Assembly: GCA_963576475.1 (NCBI GenBank)
Contig: OY754964.1
Coordinates: 8,967,986 to 9,031,985, forward strand
Reading direction: 5' to 3'
From: Molanna angustata
Taxonomy: Eukaryota > Arthropoda > Insecta > Trichoptera > Molannidae
Length of the DNA stretch: 64,000 nt
This document shows positions 34,470 through 46,009 of the stretch, piece after piece (position 1 is the stretch's first letter; each line of letters begins with the position of its first letter). A program made the translations under genes and the position numbers. Under the pieces are notes generated by a model. The model searched no databases and was not told where the DNA came from. It was given only the letters and a program-made list of their open reading frames with translations.

Positions 34470-35496
34470 ATTTTATTTTATTTTATTTTATTTTATTTTA
34501 TTTTATTTTATTTTATTTTATTTTATTTTATTTTATTTTATTTTATTTTATTTTATTTTATTTTATTTTATTTTATTTTATTTTATTTTATTTTATTTTA
34601 TTTTATTTTATTTTATTTTATTTTATTTTATTTTATTTTATTTTATTTTATTTTATTTTATTTTATTTTATTTTATTTTATTTTATTTTATTTTATTTTA
34701 TTTTATTTTATTTTATTTTATTTTATTTTATTTTATTTTATTTTATTTTATTTTATTTTATTTTATTTTATTTTATTTTATTTTATTTTATTTTATTTTA
34801 TTTTATTTTATTTTATTTTATTTTATTTTATTTTATTTTATTTTATTTTATTTTATTTTATTTTATTTTATTTTATTTTATTTTATTTTATTTTATTTTA
34901 TTTTATTTTATTTTATTTTATTTTATTTTATTTTATTTTATTTTATTTTATTTTATTTTATTTTATTTTATTTTATTTTATTTTATTTTATTTTATTTTA
35001 TTTTATTTTATTTTATTTTATTTTATTTTATTTTATTTTATTTTATTTTATTTTATTTTATTTTATTTTATTTTATTTTATTTTATTTTATTTTATTTTA
35101 TTTTATTTTATTTTATTTTATTTTATTTTATTTTATTTTATTTTATTTTATTTTATTTTATTTTATTTTATTTTATTTTATTTTATTTTATTTTATTTTA
35201 TTTTATTTTATTTTATTTTATTTTATTTTATTTTATTTTATTTTATTTTATTTTATTTTATTTTATTTTATTTTATTTTATTTTATTTTATTTTATTTTA
35301 TTTTATTTTATTTTATTTTATTTTATTTTATTTTATTTTATTTTATTTTATTTTATTTTATTTTATTTTATTTTATTTTATTTTATTTTATTTTATTTTA
35401 TTTTATTTTATTTTATTTTATTTTATTTTATTTTATTTTATTTTATTTTATTTTATTTTATTTTATTTTATTTTATTTTATTTTATTTTATTTTAT
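34470..35496. repeat. (TTTTA)n microsatellite, about 205 perfect units
   Basis: An uninterrupted pentanucleotide tract of about 1026 bp with no variant I can find. It starts after ATATTGTGT and ends TTTTATT before AAAAGTACACAAAC. Two overlapping plus frames through it encode only FYFIL repeats, because 15 nt of the tract has no stop in any plus frame; they are not genes. Family D SINEs here carry short TAAAA tails, but no SINE body adjoins this tract. Confidence 0.97.
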
Positions 35497-35499
35497 TAA

Positions 35500-36049
35500 A
35501 AGTACACAAACAATGACTGGACAAGTAAAATGGTGATATACAATATAAAAAAATAGTCACGCCCAGCATCAATTACATGTATACATTATTACCTTATAAA
35601 TTATAGTAGTGTAAGAAAAAAACAATGAATATTAAGTAAGGCAAAAGTTAAAACAACAATATATGCTACCTTGTGTGTGTGTGTGTGTGTGAGGGTGTGT
35701 GAGTATGTGAGGGTGTGTGAGTATGTGTATGTAGGAATCTTGTAATTATTATTAATTTGTTAACTGCACAAATAATCTGAAATAGTTTCTCTTTGGAATA
35801 CTGAACTGACAGAGCATAGATGTGATCCGTCAGTCATTTCTTTATTCTGTCGAGATTTGTTTCTTCGAGATTGTTTTATTTCATAAAAGATTTGTTTTTC
35901 ACACGACACATATTCATGAAGTACCTAATTTAATAAAGATGCTATAATATTTTAATAAATCAAATGCTTTTAACAGATTTATCTAGTGTAATGTATCTTT
36001 TCTTTGTTTCATTCTTTTGTTGATACCCATACATTATTTTTTCATACTT
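35500..36049. other. AT-rich stretch with a TG microsatellite
   Basis: Contains (TG)n at 35672-35690 followed by two copies of an 18-bp unit GAGGGTGTGTGAGTATGT (35691-35726). Otherwise nothing identified. Confidence 0.6.
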
Positions 36050-36130
36050 TGTTATCTGGTTGGTTGGAGGAGATTGCCTAATGGCAAGTAGCCCGCCAGT
36101 GTGCAATATATTATATTAAAAAAATGTTTA
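36050..36130 (+). mobile_element. LINE-type 3' tail
   Basis: TCTGGTTGGTTGGAGGAGAT then TGCCTAATGGCAAGTAGCCC and GCCAGTGTGCA matches the tail family of 39508-39566. Confidence 0.55.
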
Positions 36131-36293
36131 ACATTTTTGATTTCAAATTGGGGTGCTTAGGTTTAAATACTCTCCAAAACTGTTTATTTTAAGTTTTTTA
36201 ATGTGTGGTCACCTGATCAAAGAGCGAAATTTATAAGTCAGGTTCCGAGAGGCGAATCCACCGCCCAGAGGTGGCCGAAGTATCTGACACTCA

Positions 36294-36418
36294 CCGACAG
36301 ATTTATTTGCCCAAAAATTTGCACTGGATTCCGTAGTATTTCGTTTGAGTTCGCGTAGGCACATTTTTGTCTGGAGCAAAATGCACAAAATTGCGCACGC
36401 AGCAATAAAATAAATTAT
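36294..36418 (-). other. Possible short coding exon, unproven
   Basis: The minus strand keeps an open frame from a CTAG at about 36428 to TCTGTCG|GTGAGTGTC, a consensus-like splice donor near 36293. It encodes a hydrophobic run (FIIYFIAACAILCILLQ) followed by CLRELKRNTTESSANFWAN, which resembles a signal or anchor segment plus an extracellular stretch. There is no ATG at its start (the first codon of the long frame is GTG), the acceptor has little pyrimidine tract, and I recognise no family. Confidence 0.2.
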
Positions 36419-36674
36419 GAACACTTTCTAGTTTCACCGCAGACATACGAGTATGAACATATTATAGGCATCCGCGTATATAACTATGTACTTCGTTTAA
36501 ATCTCTTAATGACATGCGTACATTTAACTAAGACCTTGAAATATGCTCCACATATACAAAATGTAGGTAACTTTGTAAAAACTTGGCATGAAATTGCATT
36601 TAAGAACCATGTCAGCAGAAAGATCTCTTTGGGCGGCACTCCACAGCTGAATACGTCCGTACGCCTGACGATAT

Positions 36675-37125
36675 TTTTTTATTTATTTAAAAAAACTATT
36701 ACACAATAAACAATATTTGCAATAATTACATATTTATATATGACTCAAATTAAAAAGAGAATTTCTCGTGTTTTAAAGTGAGTTACATTTTCACAAAACT
36801 AACTTAAACTATATAAATCTTAAACTATGTACATAACATTTACATGAATATAAAAACAAAAAAATTGCATAAACTTGAAAACCTAAGCAAAAATATATAG
36901 GTATAAAATCTTAAAAAAATAATATCAAATAATCACAAATGCTTAATAAAGATAAAATAAAAATTAAAATTCAAATGTTACCTAAAATATTCTTTTAATA
37001 TTACCAAGAATTTATAAAAATTGATTTCTGCATTTTTTTTAAACTGTACTGGTAAATCATTGTACCACTTTACCCAATAGTATGCACAATGATTTTGGCC
37101 AAAGGTTAGAGGTATTTTTTTTTTT
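36675..37125 (-). mobile_element. LINE 3' end with poly(A), decayed
   Basis: The minus strand from about 37110 encodes PLTFGQNHCAYYWVKWYNDL then PVQFKKNAEINFYKFLVIL and ends KEYFR. This resembles the extreme C-terminus of CR1/Jockey-type reverse transcriptases. An AT-rich 3' UTR follows and ends TTTAAATAAATAAAAAA near 36675. Confidence 0.6.
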
Positions 37126-37275
37126 ATCATTCCACTAGTGCGAGGTCATGTACTTATGTTATCTATGGGGTAAATTTTATTGATAAAATATTATTTATAT
37201 ATTTGCTTAATTGCATTTCTATTGTATAAAATATGTAATTTTGGGACTTTAAATTCCGAGAATATTTTCTTTTAT

Positions 37276-37446
37276 AATAAAAATGAATATGTCCTTGTTA
37301 AACAAGTACATATACATCTTCCTACGTTCCCTAAAATAAGCAAATAAATGCTTGTGCTATAGGTGAACGAAATCGGTCGAGGCAGGATTCGAACTTGCGA
37401 CCACTGGATTACTAGCCCAGCGCGCTAACCGCTCTGCCACCGACCA
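37276..37446 (-). mobile_element. tRNA-headed SINE, full length (family C)
   Basis: Nearly identical to 30152-30320, with the complete head GGTCGGTGGCAGAGCGGTTA on the minus strand and the tail CCTTGTTTAACAAGGACATA-type sequence. Confidence 0.8.
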
Positions 37447-37584
37447 ATCTAATTGTTTGGGTTTTTTATGATAACCTTAATGATCTTTCTCTGGTTGACA
37501 TGTAATGGATTTGTGAGCAGAATATTATCCTCCCCATCCTATCATTCCATATTACATCCCAGATAAATGTTTGATAGTGATTGT

Positions 37585-37805
37585 TTTTTTTTTATTTATT
37601 GAGAACAACCATACATACAGCCAGTTTATTACATATATTATGATAATACAAACAGGTAATAATACAATTAATAAAACAAAAATGTCTGATAAATATAACT
37701 AGTTTAAGATAAATTGAAAGGAAAATTTGCTTCACCTTTTAGTGGAGAGAGTGATAGAAGAATCATTTTCTTGGCGCAAAATCCTGATGATTTTGGTGTG
37801 ATGGT
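37585..37805 (-). mobile_element. Probable inverted LINE 3' region
   Basis: A T-tract and TTTATTTATTGAG start (about 37587), then AT-rich sequence rising in GC toward 37805 (TTGGCGCAAAATCCTGATGA). It looks like an inverted 3' UTR. No protein motif secured. Confidence 0.3.
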
Positions 37806-39189
37806 CGCCAACTTCCGCGACACAAGAAGTATAAAACAACTCTGCATATTATTAATTTTAAATAATTTAATATATTTTCAACCTTGAATTAGTCCCAATT
37901 TAATAAAGCTACTGTAGTGAGGTGTGCAATACATAGGTGATGTTTTTATGTTAACCACCAAAACATCTACCTAAAACTATATTATAGGACTGAGTTTCTA
38001 TCATTTAACGGTTCAGTGATAGAATCTAGATATATCCTAATTGGTCCAATCGCTCTATTATTGCCTGCAATATAAACATAAAAATATTTATATTATATTT
38101 CGCCAAAGCAGGAAGTTAATACGGCTTTTCTAACCGCTGCAAAGGGTTTTTCATACCGACCATAAATCTATGAGCCAATCATTATTATTGACTCGTCTAC
38201 GAGTATTATTTTTCTTGTTGGCAGTTTTGCGGGCTCATTATGTGTCCATAAAATGGCATTCTCTAGATCTTTTTCATACCGAATAATTATAATGTAATAA
38301 TAATTTAAATTACAAATTATAAAATAACAGTTTCGGCCAATTCGGAACATTTTTATATTTTGGTGACATCAAAGATCAACGACTTGTATTTATTACAGTG
38401 AAATTGGATGTCAGTTTGGATTTTATTCATACAAGTTGATTTAATTGGGAAAATCCTCGTGATGACGTATATAACACATAAAATGACAAAAAAAACCAAA
38501 TTTTTAATCAAAAATATATAGGTTGATTAAGAATTAATTAATATTATAATATTATATACAATACACTTAGAAAAAGGAATGAGAAAAATCCAAGGAAAAC
38601 AAAAATAAATATATGAATTACAAATGAATTTATTTTAAAATTACTCCATAAGAATACTTTAATGATTAATACAAAAATTAAAACAAAAGAACGAAAAATT
38701 TATTCGTAAGTAACACCAATAGTTAACAAGGATAAGTCATTAAGCAAAAAATATTTAATATATTATATTTTTGAAAAAAAAAACATTACATACAACTAAT
38801 AGCACATTTTTCTAACGTATTTTTTTGATTTGGCTTTAAAGGCATCATGCAATCATTGCTATCTTATAATTAACTCGTTCTGGACACTTCAGCCAGTGTA
38901 TTTGTTTTGCCAGTGTATATGATCTCTCGATACACTAAAATATTTTCTTTCGACACACTCCAAAATCACGCTTGCACAATCCTAATTTCTCCCGTTGCTT
39001 GATTATGCTGACGTATGTTATCTGGATGCTAACGAAGAACTCCTTAATAAACTTGAACGACTTTATTTACAATCTTAGAAAATATGATCATGTTTTCACT
39101 AGCTGAAATGTTCTTCACTGGTCTAAGAAAGTCACGTCAGCGTAGTAACATTAATTTACTTTCACTACTGTAAAACAATAACAATAATT
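37806..39189. other. AT-rich stretch, nothing identified
   Basis: No protein-like frame longer than about 60 codons. No repeat boundary seen. Confidence 0.4.
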
Positions 39190-39566
39190 CATCATAATAT
39201 TTCCTTGTCAGATCACGGTCTGCCTCTTCGATCTGCTGATCGTACCACGCTATCTATTCCCATTCATTCTACTGACTTTCTCAGTTCCTCTTTTAAAGTA
39301 CAATCGTCAAGACTATGGAACACCTTCAGTGATGATATTACAACGTTTCAATCGGTTCAACATTTTGAAAAAATCAAAAAAGAGTATCCACTCTTTTCTT
39401 TGCTGCTATGATTTAACATTAAGTTATGTTACGTGTTTGTCTTTCTGATTGTTTTTTGTTATAATTTAATGTATCTACCTACTTCTACATTTTTTATAGT
39501 CTCACGTAGCTTTGGTTGGTTGGAAGAAATTGCCTCAAGGCAACAAACCCTCCATTGTACACATTA
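39190..39566 (+). mobile_element. LINE C-terminus with shared 3' tail
   Basis: The frame 39205-39411 encodes SDHGLPLRSADRTTLSIPIH, then SSFKVQSSRLWNTFSDDI and a HFEKIKKEYPLF end. This is the conserved '(S)SSF.V...RLWN.L' C-terminal motif of insect LINE reverse transcriptases. The 3' tail GGTTGGTTGGAAGAAATTGC then CTCAAGGCAACAAACCCTCC is also found on family B SINEs. The 5' part is missing. Confidence 0.7.
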
Positions 39567-39800
39567 TCGGTCTTCGTGGCTAAGTTGGTTTTGTATCTGA
39601 CTGCTGGTTCTATGTCAAATATTAATTTAACACGCACCCAATTACAATATGCCACATTATGGAGACTTACGATATTAATCGTCTCACAGATCCAGACTGA
39701 AAACACTAGTAAAAACTGTGTCTCCACCGGAAATCGTACCCGGGACCTTTGGATCAGCAGCCAGATACCAAACCAACTGAGTCACGAAGGCCGAAAATTA
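39567..39800. mobile_element. Family D SINE as an inverted dimer
   Basis: The left arm TCGGTCTTCGTGGCTAAGTT, running through TATCTGACTGCTGG, is a plus-strand SINE head. The right end carries the same head inverted (AACCAACTGAGTCACGAAGG). Between them lies an inverted body (AACACGCACCCAATTAC, TCTCACAGATCCAGACTGAA, CACCGGAAATCGTACCCGGG). The copy therefore begins and ends with heads in opposite orientation, like a foldback element. Confidence 0.7.
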
Positions 39801-41060
39801 TTTCTTTTTTGCAAGTACCATACATAAATCAATCTTACAGCTGCGTTTGATTTAATTTACAATCTATCAACCTGATAAACTTAGCAATTGAATACCTAAA
39901 TTAACTTTCGTCTATTTTCAAAGTTCTGGCTTAAATATACTTACTTATGAGTGGTTGACTCGAGATAAAAGATTATTTCTTCGATAGATTATTTCACCAT
40001 GGTTGTGATTGAATCTACAAGACAACAGCATCGATGAAAGATAAGAAACTAAGAAAGATTTGCATTCCCCTTGTATCTGTTTCAGTATACCTCGGGTTCA
40101 ATCATGTTCTACCTCTTTAAACATTATGTCTATTAGAAGCTGAATACCGTATTTGTCATTAATATCTCCCCATGTTGCATAAGAAGATGACTATCTCAGT
40201 AACATTTGCAATTTCATCCGATAAGAGCTGGTTCGGTATTGGAATTTAAAAACCAAAGAGAAATTTCTTACATATAACACTAACGTATTTATTTTATTTA
40301 TGTATTCATTATTATTTGACATGAAGGACATAAGTATTATAAAACAATAACATACTTGAAAGAAGTATGATCAACGAAATTACAATGATCAGCTCATCAG
40401 GAAGTCCTGTGCCGAGGTGTTCCAAAAAAATATTCCAATATCCATCAAATACACAAAAAACAAAGGAAATACACAATGTCTTTAGTGAACTTTTTCTTTA
40501 TGTATAGTTCTTAGATTATACAGCAATTTGTTTGTGAAGTGAATGTAGGAGTTAATTATGTTTTATTGTATTATTATGTTATTAATATGTTTCGAACCGA
40601 TGTTATGTGTTTTTTGTTGTTTTGTGACGTTGAAATATAAAAAAAAATAGTGAAGTTGGCAGACAATTGTGTAATTGGATGGCATAATATTTGAAATGTC
40701 TATGGCCGTGTGTGATTTGCAACGAGACATTAATTGTATTGGTGATAGAGGATCTTGCAGAGTAATTGTATACAATAATATAAGAAAATTATTTGCATGA
40801 AACCTTATTTTATAAAAAATATATTTTTTGCGATGTACATACAGATCAGTTTTAAATAAAATATGCAATAATTGATAAAATGGTTCAAAATGTATTGTTG
40901 ATACTAGTATTTCTGACAAAAACTGTGCGTCAATATCCATAATTTTATTGTAATTTATATTTGAGAAAAAGATTTTGGTTCTGCGAGGGTCCCTATAGTT
41001 AGCAAAATATTGAATAGAATTGAGAGACTCAGAACACGTTTTGAAACCCCATTACTTATA
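39801..41060. other. AT-rich stretch with retroposon debris
   Basis: A fragment near 40260-40440 starts T-rich and reaches AGCTCATCAGGAAGTCCTGT then GCCGAGGTGTT, similar to 15113-15144 and 30607-30640. A 125-codon minus frame (40563-40940) has no recognisable motif and AT-driven composition; I do not call it. Confidence 0.4.
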
Positions 41061-41061
41061 A

Positions 41062-41195
41062 TAATATAATAAATATCGATAAATATTGTAAGTCTCCATA
41101 ATGTGTCAACTTGTTATTGGGTGCGTAATAAATTAATATTTGGTATAGTACCTGTTAGTTATCCGAGGAGTAATAATACAAAATAAAATAATAGA
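41062..41195 (+). mobile_element. Family D SINE, 3' half
   Basis: AATATTGTAAGTCTCCATAA, TGTCAACTTGTTATTGGGTG, then ACCTGTTAGTTATCCGAGGA and AAAATAAAATAATA. The tRNA-like head is lost. Confidence 0.65.
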
Positions 41196-41904
41196 TTTTT
41201 ACTGACGCTGGTTTCTTTAGCTGAGGTTATATTATGTATGAGCAAAATAAATTGTATAAATATTACTCTTGACAGTAAAATAATGTCATTAGGTATGTCA
41301 AATACCCATAATAACATATAGTTATATTTTCTTGTCAATCTCTCATTTCAAGTTATTAACTAACCAAAATCGTGTTAAAATTAACTGTGCGAGTGTTTTA
41401 AATAACTCAATGACTCTTTCGTTAACATGTATCATTGATGGTGTTAATATTATGATGAAGATTAAGAATCACTTTTTATGATAATGTAATATCTCAAAAC
41501 GAACATTGATCTTCTCTGATGTAATTAAGAATAATCACTTCTCGAGTTTTTCTTGATGAAGATTATGATTTATTAGAGCGTAAATGTATTTTAAATTATT
41601 CACATGATAATACGTGTACCTGTTTATATCTGAGAGGTAATTCATAAGTTTATTTATAGTATGGTTTATTTACTAATAAAAAGCTCGTTTGATTGAAATC
41701 ACATCTCGATCCTATGAATGAGTAATGCTTCTAAGCTTTAAAAGATAAACTAAACTGTTTATAGAAACTTTGTCATAAGAAGATTACAGATGTTATTTTA
41801 AATATATCCTCATGATACCTTTGTTAATTCTATTTCTTTTTTAGTAAGATTGATTTCTAAATTGTTGGATTCCAAGGTATGAAAACGCATGGTATAATTT
41901 CAAT

Positions 41905-42122
41905 CATTTTATTTTATTTTATTTTATGTAGCTTCTCAGGCAACCAACAGGTACTGTATCAAATAATTATTTAACACGCACCCAAAAACAAGTTGCCACA
42001 TTCTGGAGACTTAAGATATTGATCGTTTCACAAATCCAGACTGAAAACACAATTAAAAACTATGTCTCCACCCTTGGATCAGCAGTCAGATACCCAAACA
42101 ACTGAGCCACGAAGGCCGATAA
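41905..42122 (-). mobile_element. Family D SINE with B-box deletion
   Basis: (TTTTA)4 tail side, GTAGCTTCTCAGGCAACCAA, AACAAGTTGCCACATTCTGG, CTATGTCTCCACCCTTGGAT and CCAAACAACTGAGCCACGAA. The ACCGGGAATCGAACCCGGGA block seen in the 46010 copy is cleanly absent between CTCCACC and CTTGGAT, so this copy has lost its Pol III B box. Confidence 0.75.
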
Positions 42123-42279
42123 TTATGGTTGAAAACTACGAAAAAACGACCAAATTGTGACAAACAAGTACATATCTCTTCACTATGTTTAATTTCAATA
42201 ACCTGTTTTTGTAAAACATTATCTAGTTTTTATTTTCTTCAAAAGTTTTTTTTGTAATGTATTTTTATATTAAAACGAG

Positions 42280-42340
42280 TGGGTTGTGGTCAACACTAAA
42301 CTCTCCACACCATAGTAAGCACTTATTTTTTCTACTTCAA
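42280..42340 (+). repeat. Dispersed repeat H, copy 2
   Basis: GAGTGGGTTGTGGTCAACAC then TAAACTCTCCACACCATAGT resembles 26128-26190. Confidence 0.4.
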
Positions 42341-42387
42341 ACATTGACAATCTCAATATGGTAAAATATGCTTTATATGTTATATGA

Positions 42388-43020
42388 AATATTTTATTCA
42401 TTCTAAATTTTACTACCAGGAATATAAATTTTCTAACGATAGTATATTTTTATATTAAGATAGACAAACTATTAATACAGTATGGTGAAGAATGCTTAAT
42501 GCTTATGTTGTATGAAATATTTTAATAAAAGCAGATAAATTTTGTTTTAAAGAACGCGAGAGCATTTTGAAAATTTGACACGTGATATCATATGAAGTAA
42601 TTTTATGTTATTCATGGAAAGCTAATCAGTTCTATGTTCAAGCTCTTTACATTATAACATGAAATCAAATTACTGAACGTTTCCATACATAAGAAATTTA
42701 TCTAATTATATACATTTTTATTCATTCTTAATGTTACTACCAGGATTATAAATTTTCTAACGATAGTATATTTTTATGTTAAGATAGACAAACTATTAAT
42801 GCAGTATGGTGAAGAATGCTAATGTATGAAATATTTTAATAAAAGCAGATAAATTTTGTTTTAAAGAGCGTTAGAGCATTTTGACAATTTTGACACGTAA
42901 TATCATATGAAGAAATTTTATGATATCTATGAAAAGCTAATCAGTTCTAAGTTCAAGCTATTAATATTCTTATATCAATATGAAATCAAAGAACTGAACA
43001 TTGCCAAACATAAAAAAAAT
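42388..43020 (+). repeat. 324-bp tandem duplication
   Basis: ACTACCAGGAATATAAATTT (from 42412) recurs as ACTACCAGGATTATAAATTT (from 42736). The order is kept through CTAACGATAGTATATTTTTA, AAGATAGACAAACTATTAAT, AGCAGATAAATTTTGTTTTA and TATCATATGAAG to GAAATCAAA. There are many substitutions and small indels, so it is old. Confidence 0.85.
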
Positions 43021-44487
43021 TCTCTTGTTAAATGTAAGTTTCATACAAATCCATTAAATAAAATATAATTTTTGAAACCATTGCATATTTTTCTTTTAAC
43101 ATTGACCAACTTATGATATCAATATGATGTCGGTCGGACTTATAGTTTGGGCTGTAGAGAGGACACAAAAAAAATAAATGCTACGGCGTACGGCGTATAC
43201 GCCATACACACAAACACATCACGACGAAACTCATAGTGTGCATTCTCTACATGATACCCATTGAGAAATTGATGTAAAAAAATACGCTTAAATTTTGCGA
43301 AATCATGACTCTCCCCTATTCCATAGTGTGGAGAGTAAAAACGAGATATATTCAAAAGTTTTCGTTATATCGGATATTTACGTAGCATTTATATGTAAGT
43401 AGATACCTACTATCCCTTTATTAAAATTATTACTATGTTTATTTAATTCCTTTTGTAAATGAATCTATTGAATTCATAGTTTGAGCCACTCAGATGAAAG
43501 CGTTAAATTATACTCTCATCCTATTAAAAATGTATTTTAGAATCATAACTGAAAAATATAATTTATTTATTCATTACGGAACGAAATTTTTTATTCCAAT
43601 ACAGCTGTGAACGAGATCCGATCAAATGACTGACTAAAAATTCAGACAAAAGTATACCTTACTGAGAACCCGGTCAAAATTCTGACTAGCAATAACGACT
43701 ATAGTCATTTTTGTAGCATTTGCATTTGGGTAATCTTTAAAGACCAAGGATTATTTATCTCACATACACTTCTAGCATTAAATGCAATAAATTTTCATCT
43801 GCAGTGACGATAATGATGACATTATTCAATTTCCTCTTTATGGACCGTCACAAAATCATTTTTTTCTTGTACAATTTGTAATTACGTATGTAAATGAATT
43901 GCTCGAATCTTCGCTTAAATTACATTCATTTCACATCAAAATTACTATGTCACCACGTATTTTTGAGACAAGTATATTATTTTTTTTTATATTAAGTCTA
44001 TATTGAGACGCGTTCTTTTTAATGTACGTACTCCATACACACATCACTATAATCATTAATCATGTAAACAAGTGTATAAAAAAAATATTATGTAGGTATG
44101 TATATACATTTTTCTTTATGGCTTTATTATAAAAATAATAACGATTTTATTGTTACGACTTCGAAGCGTTACAAATTAATCATTGCTGCAGATAGTTATT
44201 TATAATGTGCAACCTCCTTATTGGGTATTCACGAAAAATTTAATGTAGCAAAAGTTAACTACGCCGTGATATTAAAAAATAATCGTTATCCGCTGAAATT
44301 CGTTGACACCCGTTGAATTTGATATTACCCTGTTATAATTATGCAAAGTGCCTTTAATAATGATTTTATGATTATCTGGAAATTCAATACTCCGTGGGGA
44401 TATGCATGTTGTGTCTTCATGATAGTACCTGCTCAAATTAAGTGATTTTTTTTACACTAGCAAATTTTTATTTACACAGACTGAAAT
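43021..44487. other. AT-rich stretch, nothing identified
   Basis: A perfect 12-bp palindrome GGCGTATACGCC sits at 43192-43203 within a slightly GC-rich patch. No gene or repeat supported. Confidence 0.4.
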
Positions 44488-44565
44488 TAGGGGGAACTCC
44501 ATACGATAATTATATCCATGATATGGGTAATCACTAGGGTTTTAATTTCGCGGGTCGAACCAGAC
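44488..44565 (-). repeat. Dispersed repeat I, copy 2 (inverted)
   Basis: GGAACTCCATACGATAATTA then TATCCATGATATGGGTAATC and TAGGGTTTTAATTTC is the reverse complement of 14715-14788. Confidence 0.65.
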
Positions 44566-45429
44566 TTGCCCCCCAGTTCTGCGTCGTCAGTTTGCACAGT
44601 CAGTATTGCATTGCGAATAAAACGTACTCCATGTGCGATTGATGAGATTATATATAAGCTAAAGGAAATTCTTCCTATTAAACAGTATTACTAGAGTATT
44701 TGAATTCAGATTTAAACCAGTAATTCTGGCTAATATATCAAATAACATACATAACATTATTCCACGAAGGTCAAAACATACCAAGATATTGATATTTTGG
44801 TTAATATGTGATTTAAATTAGGCGATGATTCGTGACAAATATTTGTTTGAAGATATAGAGTACGATTCACCAAACAACCGGATGGACTACAAAAGAAATA
44901 AATATAGATTCGTTCATTATCAGTAATTTAGCAAATATTTTGCTAATTGTCCGTTGAAAGTGGGCAGGTAGGTGTAAAAACTAAATGAAAAATTAAATTG
45001 TTGAATGGGTCCATCGTGGAATCTTTCTAAATAAAATCCAACTACCGTTCGCTCGAGGCTGCAAAGGATGATGATTGCGTGAATGGAATTGAGAAATAAT
45101 TATGATGCTGTATCTAAGACGAAATTTGGTATCATAATAAAATAATATAATGACACCTCGTCGCGTGTTCGCGAGTATTTTTTTTTAATTGAATATAACA
45201 TACTAAAGAACTATTACACAATGTTGGTGTTGTATTCTGCCCTGCTATATAAAAACAGTAATTACCAAAAATGTGTCAGAATCGCAGGCCAAGTTTGCAA
45301 GTACCCGTTGAATTCAAGCATTTATAATTTTTTTTTCCTTAAACAAACTAATTTAGATATTTATGATAGCTATGACACGTTTCCTTTTCCAATATATGGA
45401 AAATAACATCCAATATATTTAAATGAAAT
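44566..45429. other. AT-rich stretch, nothing identified
   Basis: A 61-codon plus frame at 45221-45406 has no recognisable motif. Nothing else supported. Confidence 0.4.
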
Positions 45430-46003
45430 AAAACACAACTTTGTGTACACCACTACAATTATAACTTTTATTCAAAAAAATAAAAATTCCTCTACATGTT
45501 ACGAGAACAAAGTTACCTTCCTCAGGAGGATACAAAGTATACTAAAATAAAATACAATATATAGACTTAAAGCAAACATAATGGGTGGAGTGTGGGCTGG
45601 GTTAAATTATTTTTTAGGGTGGGGGATGCAATGTAGTTTATTGGTTAATTAATGTTTGTATTGGGAAAATATTTAATATAGGGTTATTAGGGAATTGTGT
45701 TTGATTATTAATTATATTATTTCTCATGTTTACGTTTTTTCTTATTTCCAAGATTTCCCGGCAATCTAATTGTCTATCACTTCAATTACTATGGATTATT
45801 TTTACGCCTATATTATTAATAAAGTATGGTTCTTTTCGGTTATGGTTTGCAAATTCTCAGTAATTATTGCTGTTTAGACATCTTAAATGCTCCTTAACTC
45901 TCGATTCTATATTTCTCGTAGTTTTTCCTATATAAAATGATGGGCAATCGTTACACTCTTAATTTATAGATTCCTGATTTTTTATTAGGAATAATATCCA
46001 ATA
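45430..46003 (-). pseudogene. Penelope-like element, GIY-YIG endonuclease end, broken
   Basis: On the minus strand from about 46003 the sequence encodes IIPNKKSGIYKL, then CNDCPSFYIGKTTRNIESR and VKEHLRCLN, then a FANHNRKEPYF-like segment. This is the GIY...YIG signature with the downstream R and EH residues typical of the C-terminal endonuclease of Penelope-like retroelements. A one-base frame slip lies between GIYKL and CNDC, and stops occur after NNY (about 45858) and after IHSN, so it is dead. The untranslated tail runs to about 45430 and includes CCTCCTGAGGAAGGTAAC. No reverse transcriptase part is present. I see no hammerhead core (CTGATGA plus GAAA) in the tail. Confidence 0.75.
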
Positions 46004-46009
46004 TATTTA

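Noticed and set aside
34446..35536. Two overlapping plus-strand frames of about 356 and 361 codons
   Set aside because: They are read-through of the (TTTTA)n microsatellite and encode only FYFIL repeats.
40563..40940. 125-codon minus-strand frame starting MDIDAQFLSEIL
   Set aside because: No domain, AT-driven composition, no splice or UTR context. Length alone is not enough in this genome.
45481..45545. Hammerhead ribozyme in the Penelope-like tail
   Set aside because: Penelope-like elements can carry one, but the conserved CTGATGA and GAAA core is not visible here.
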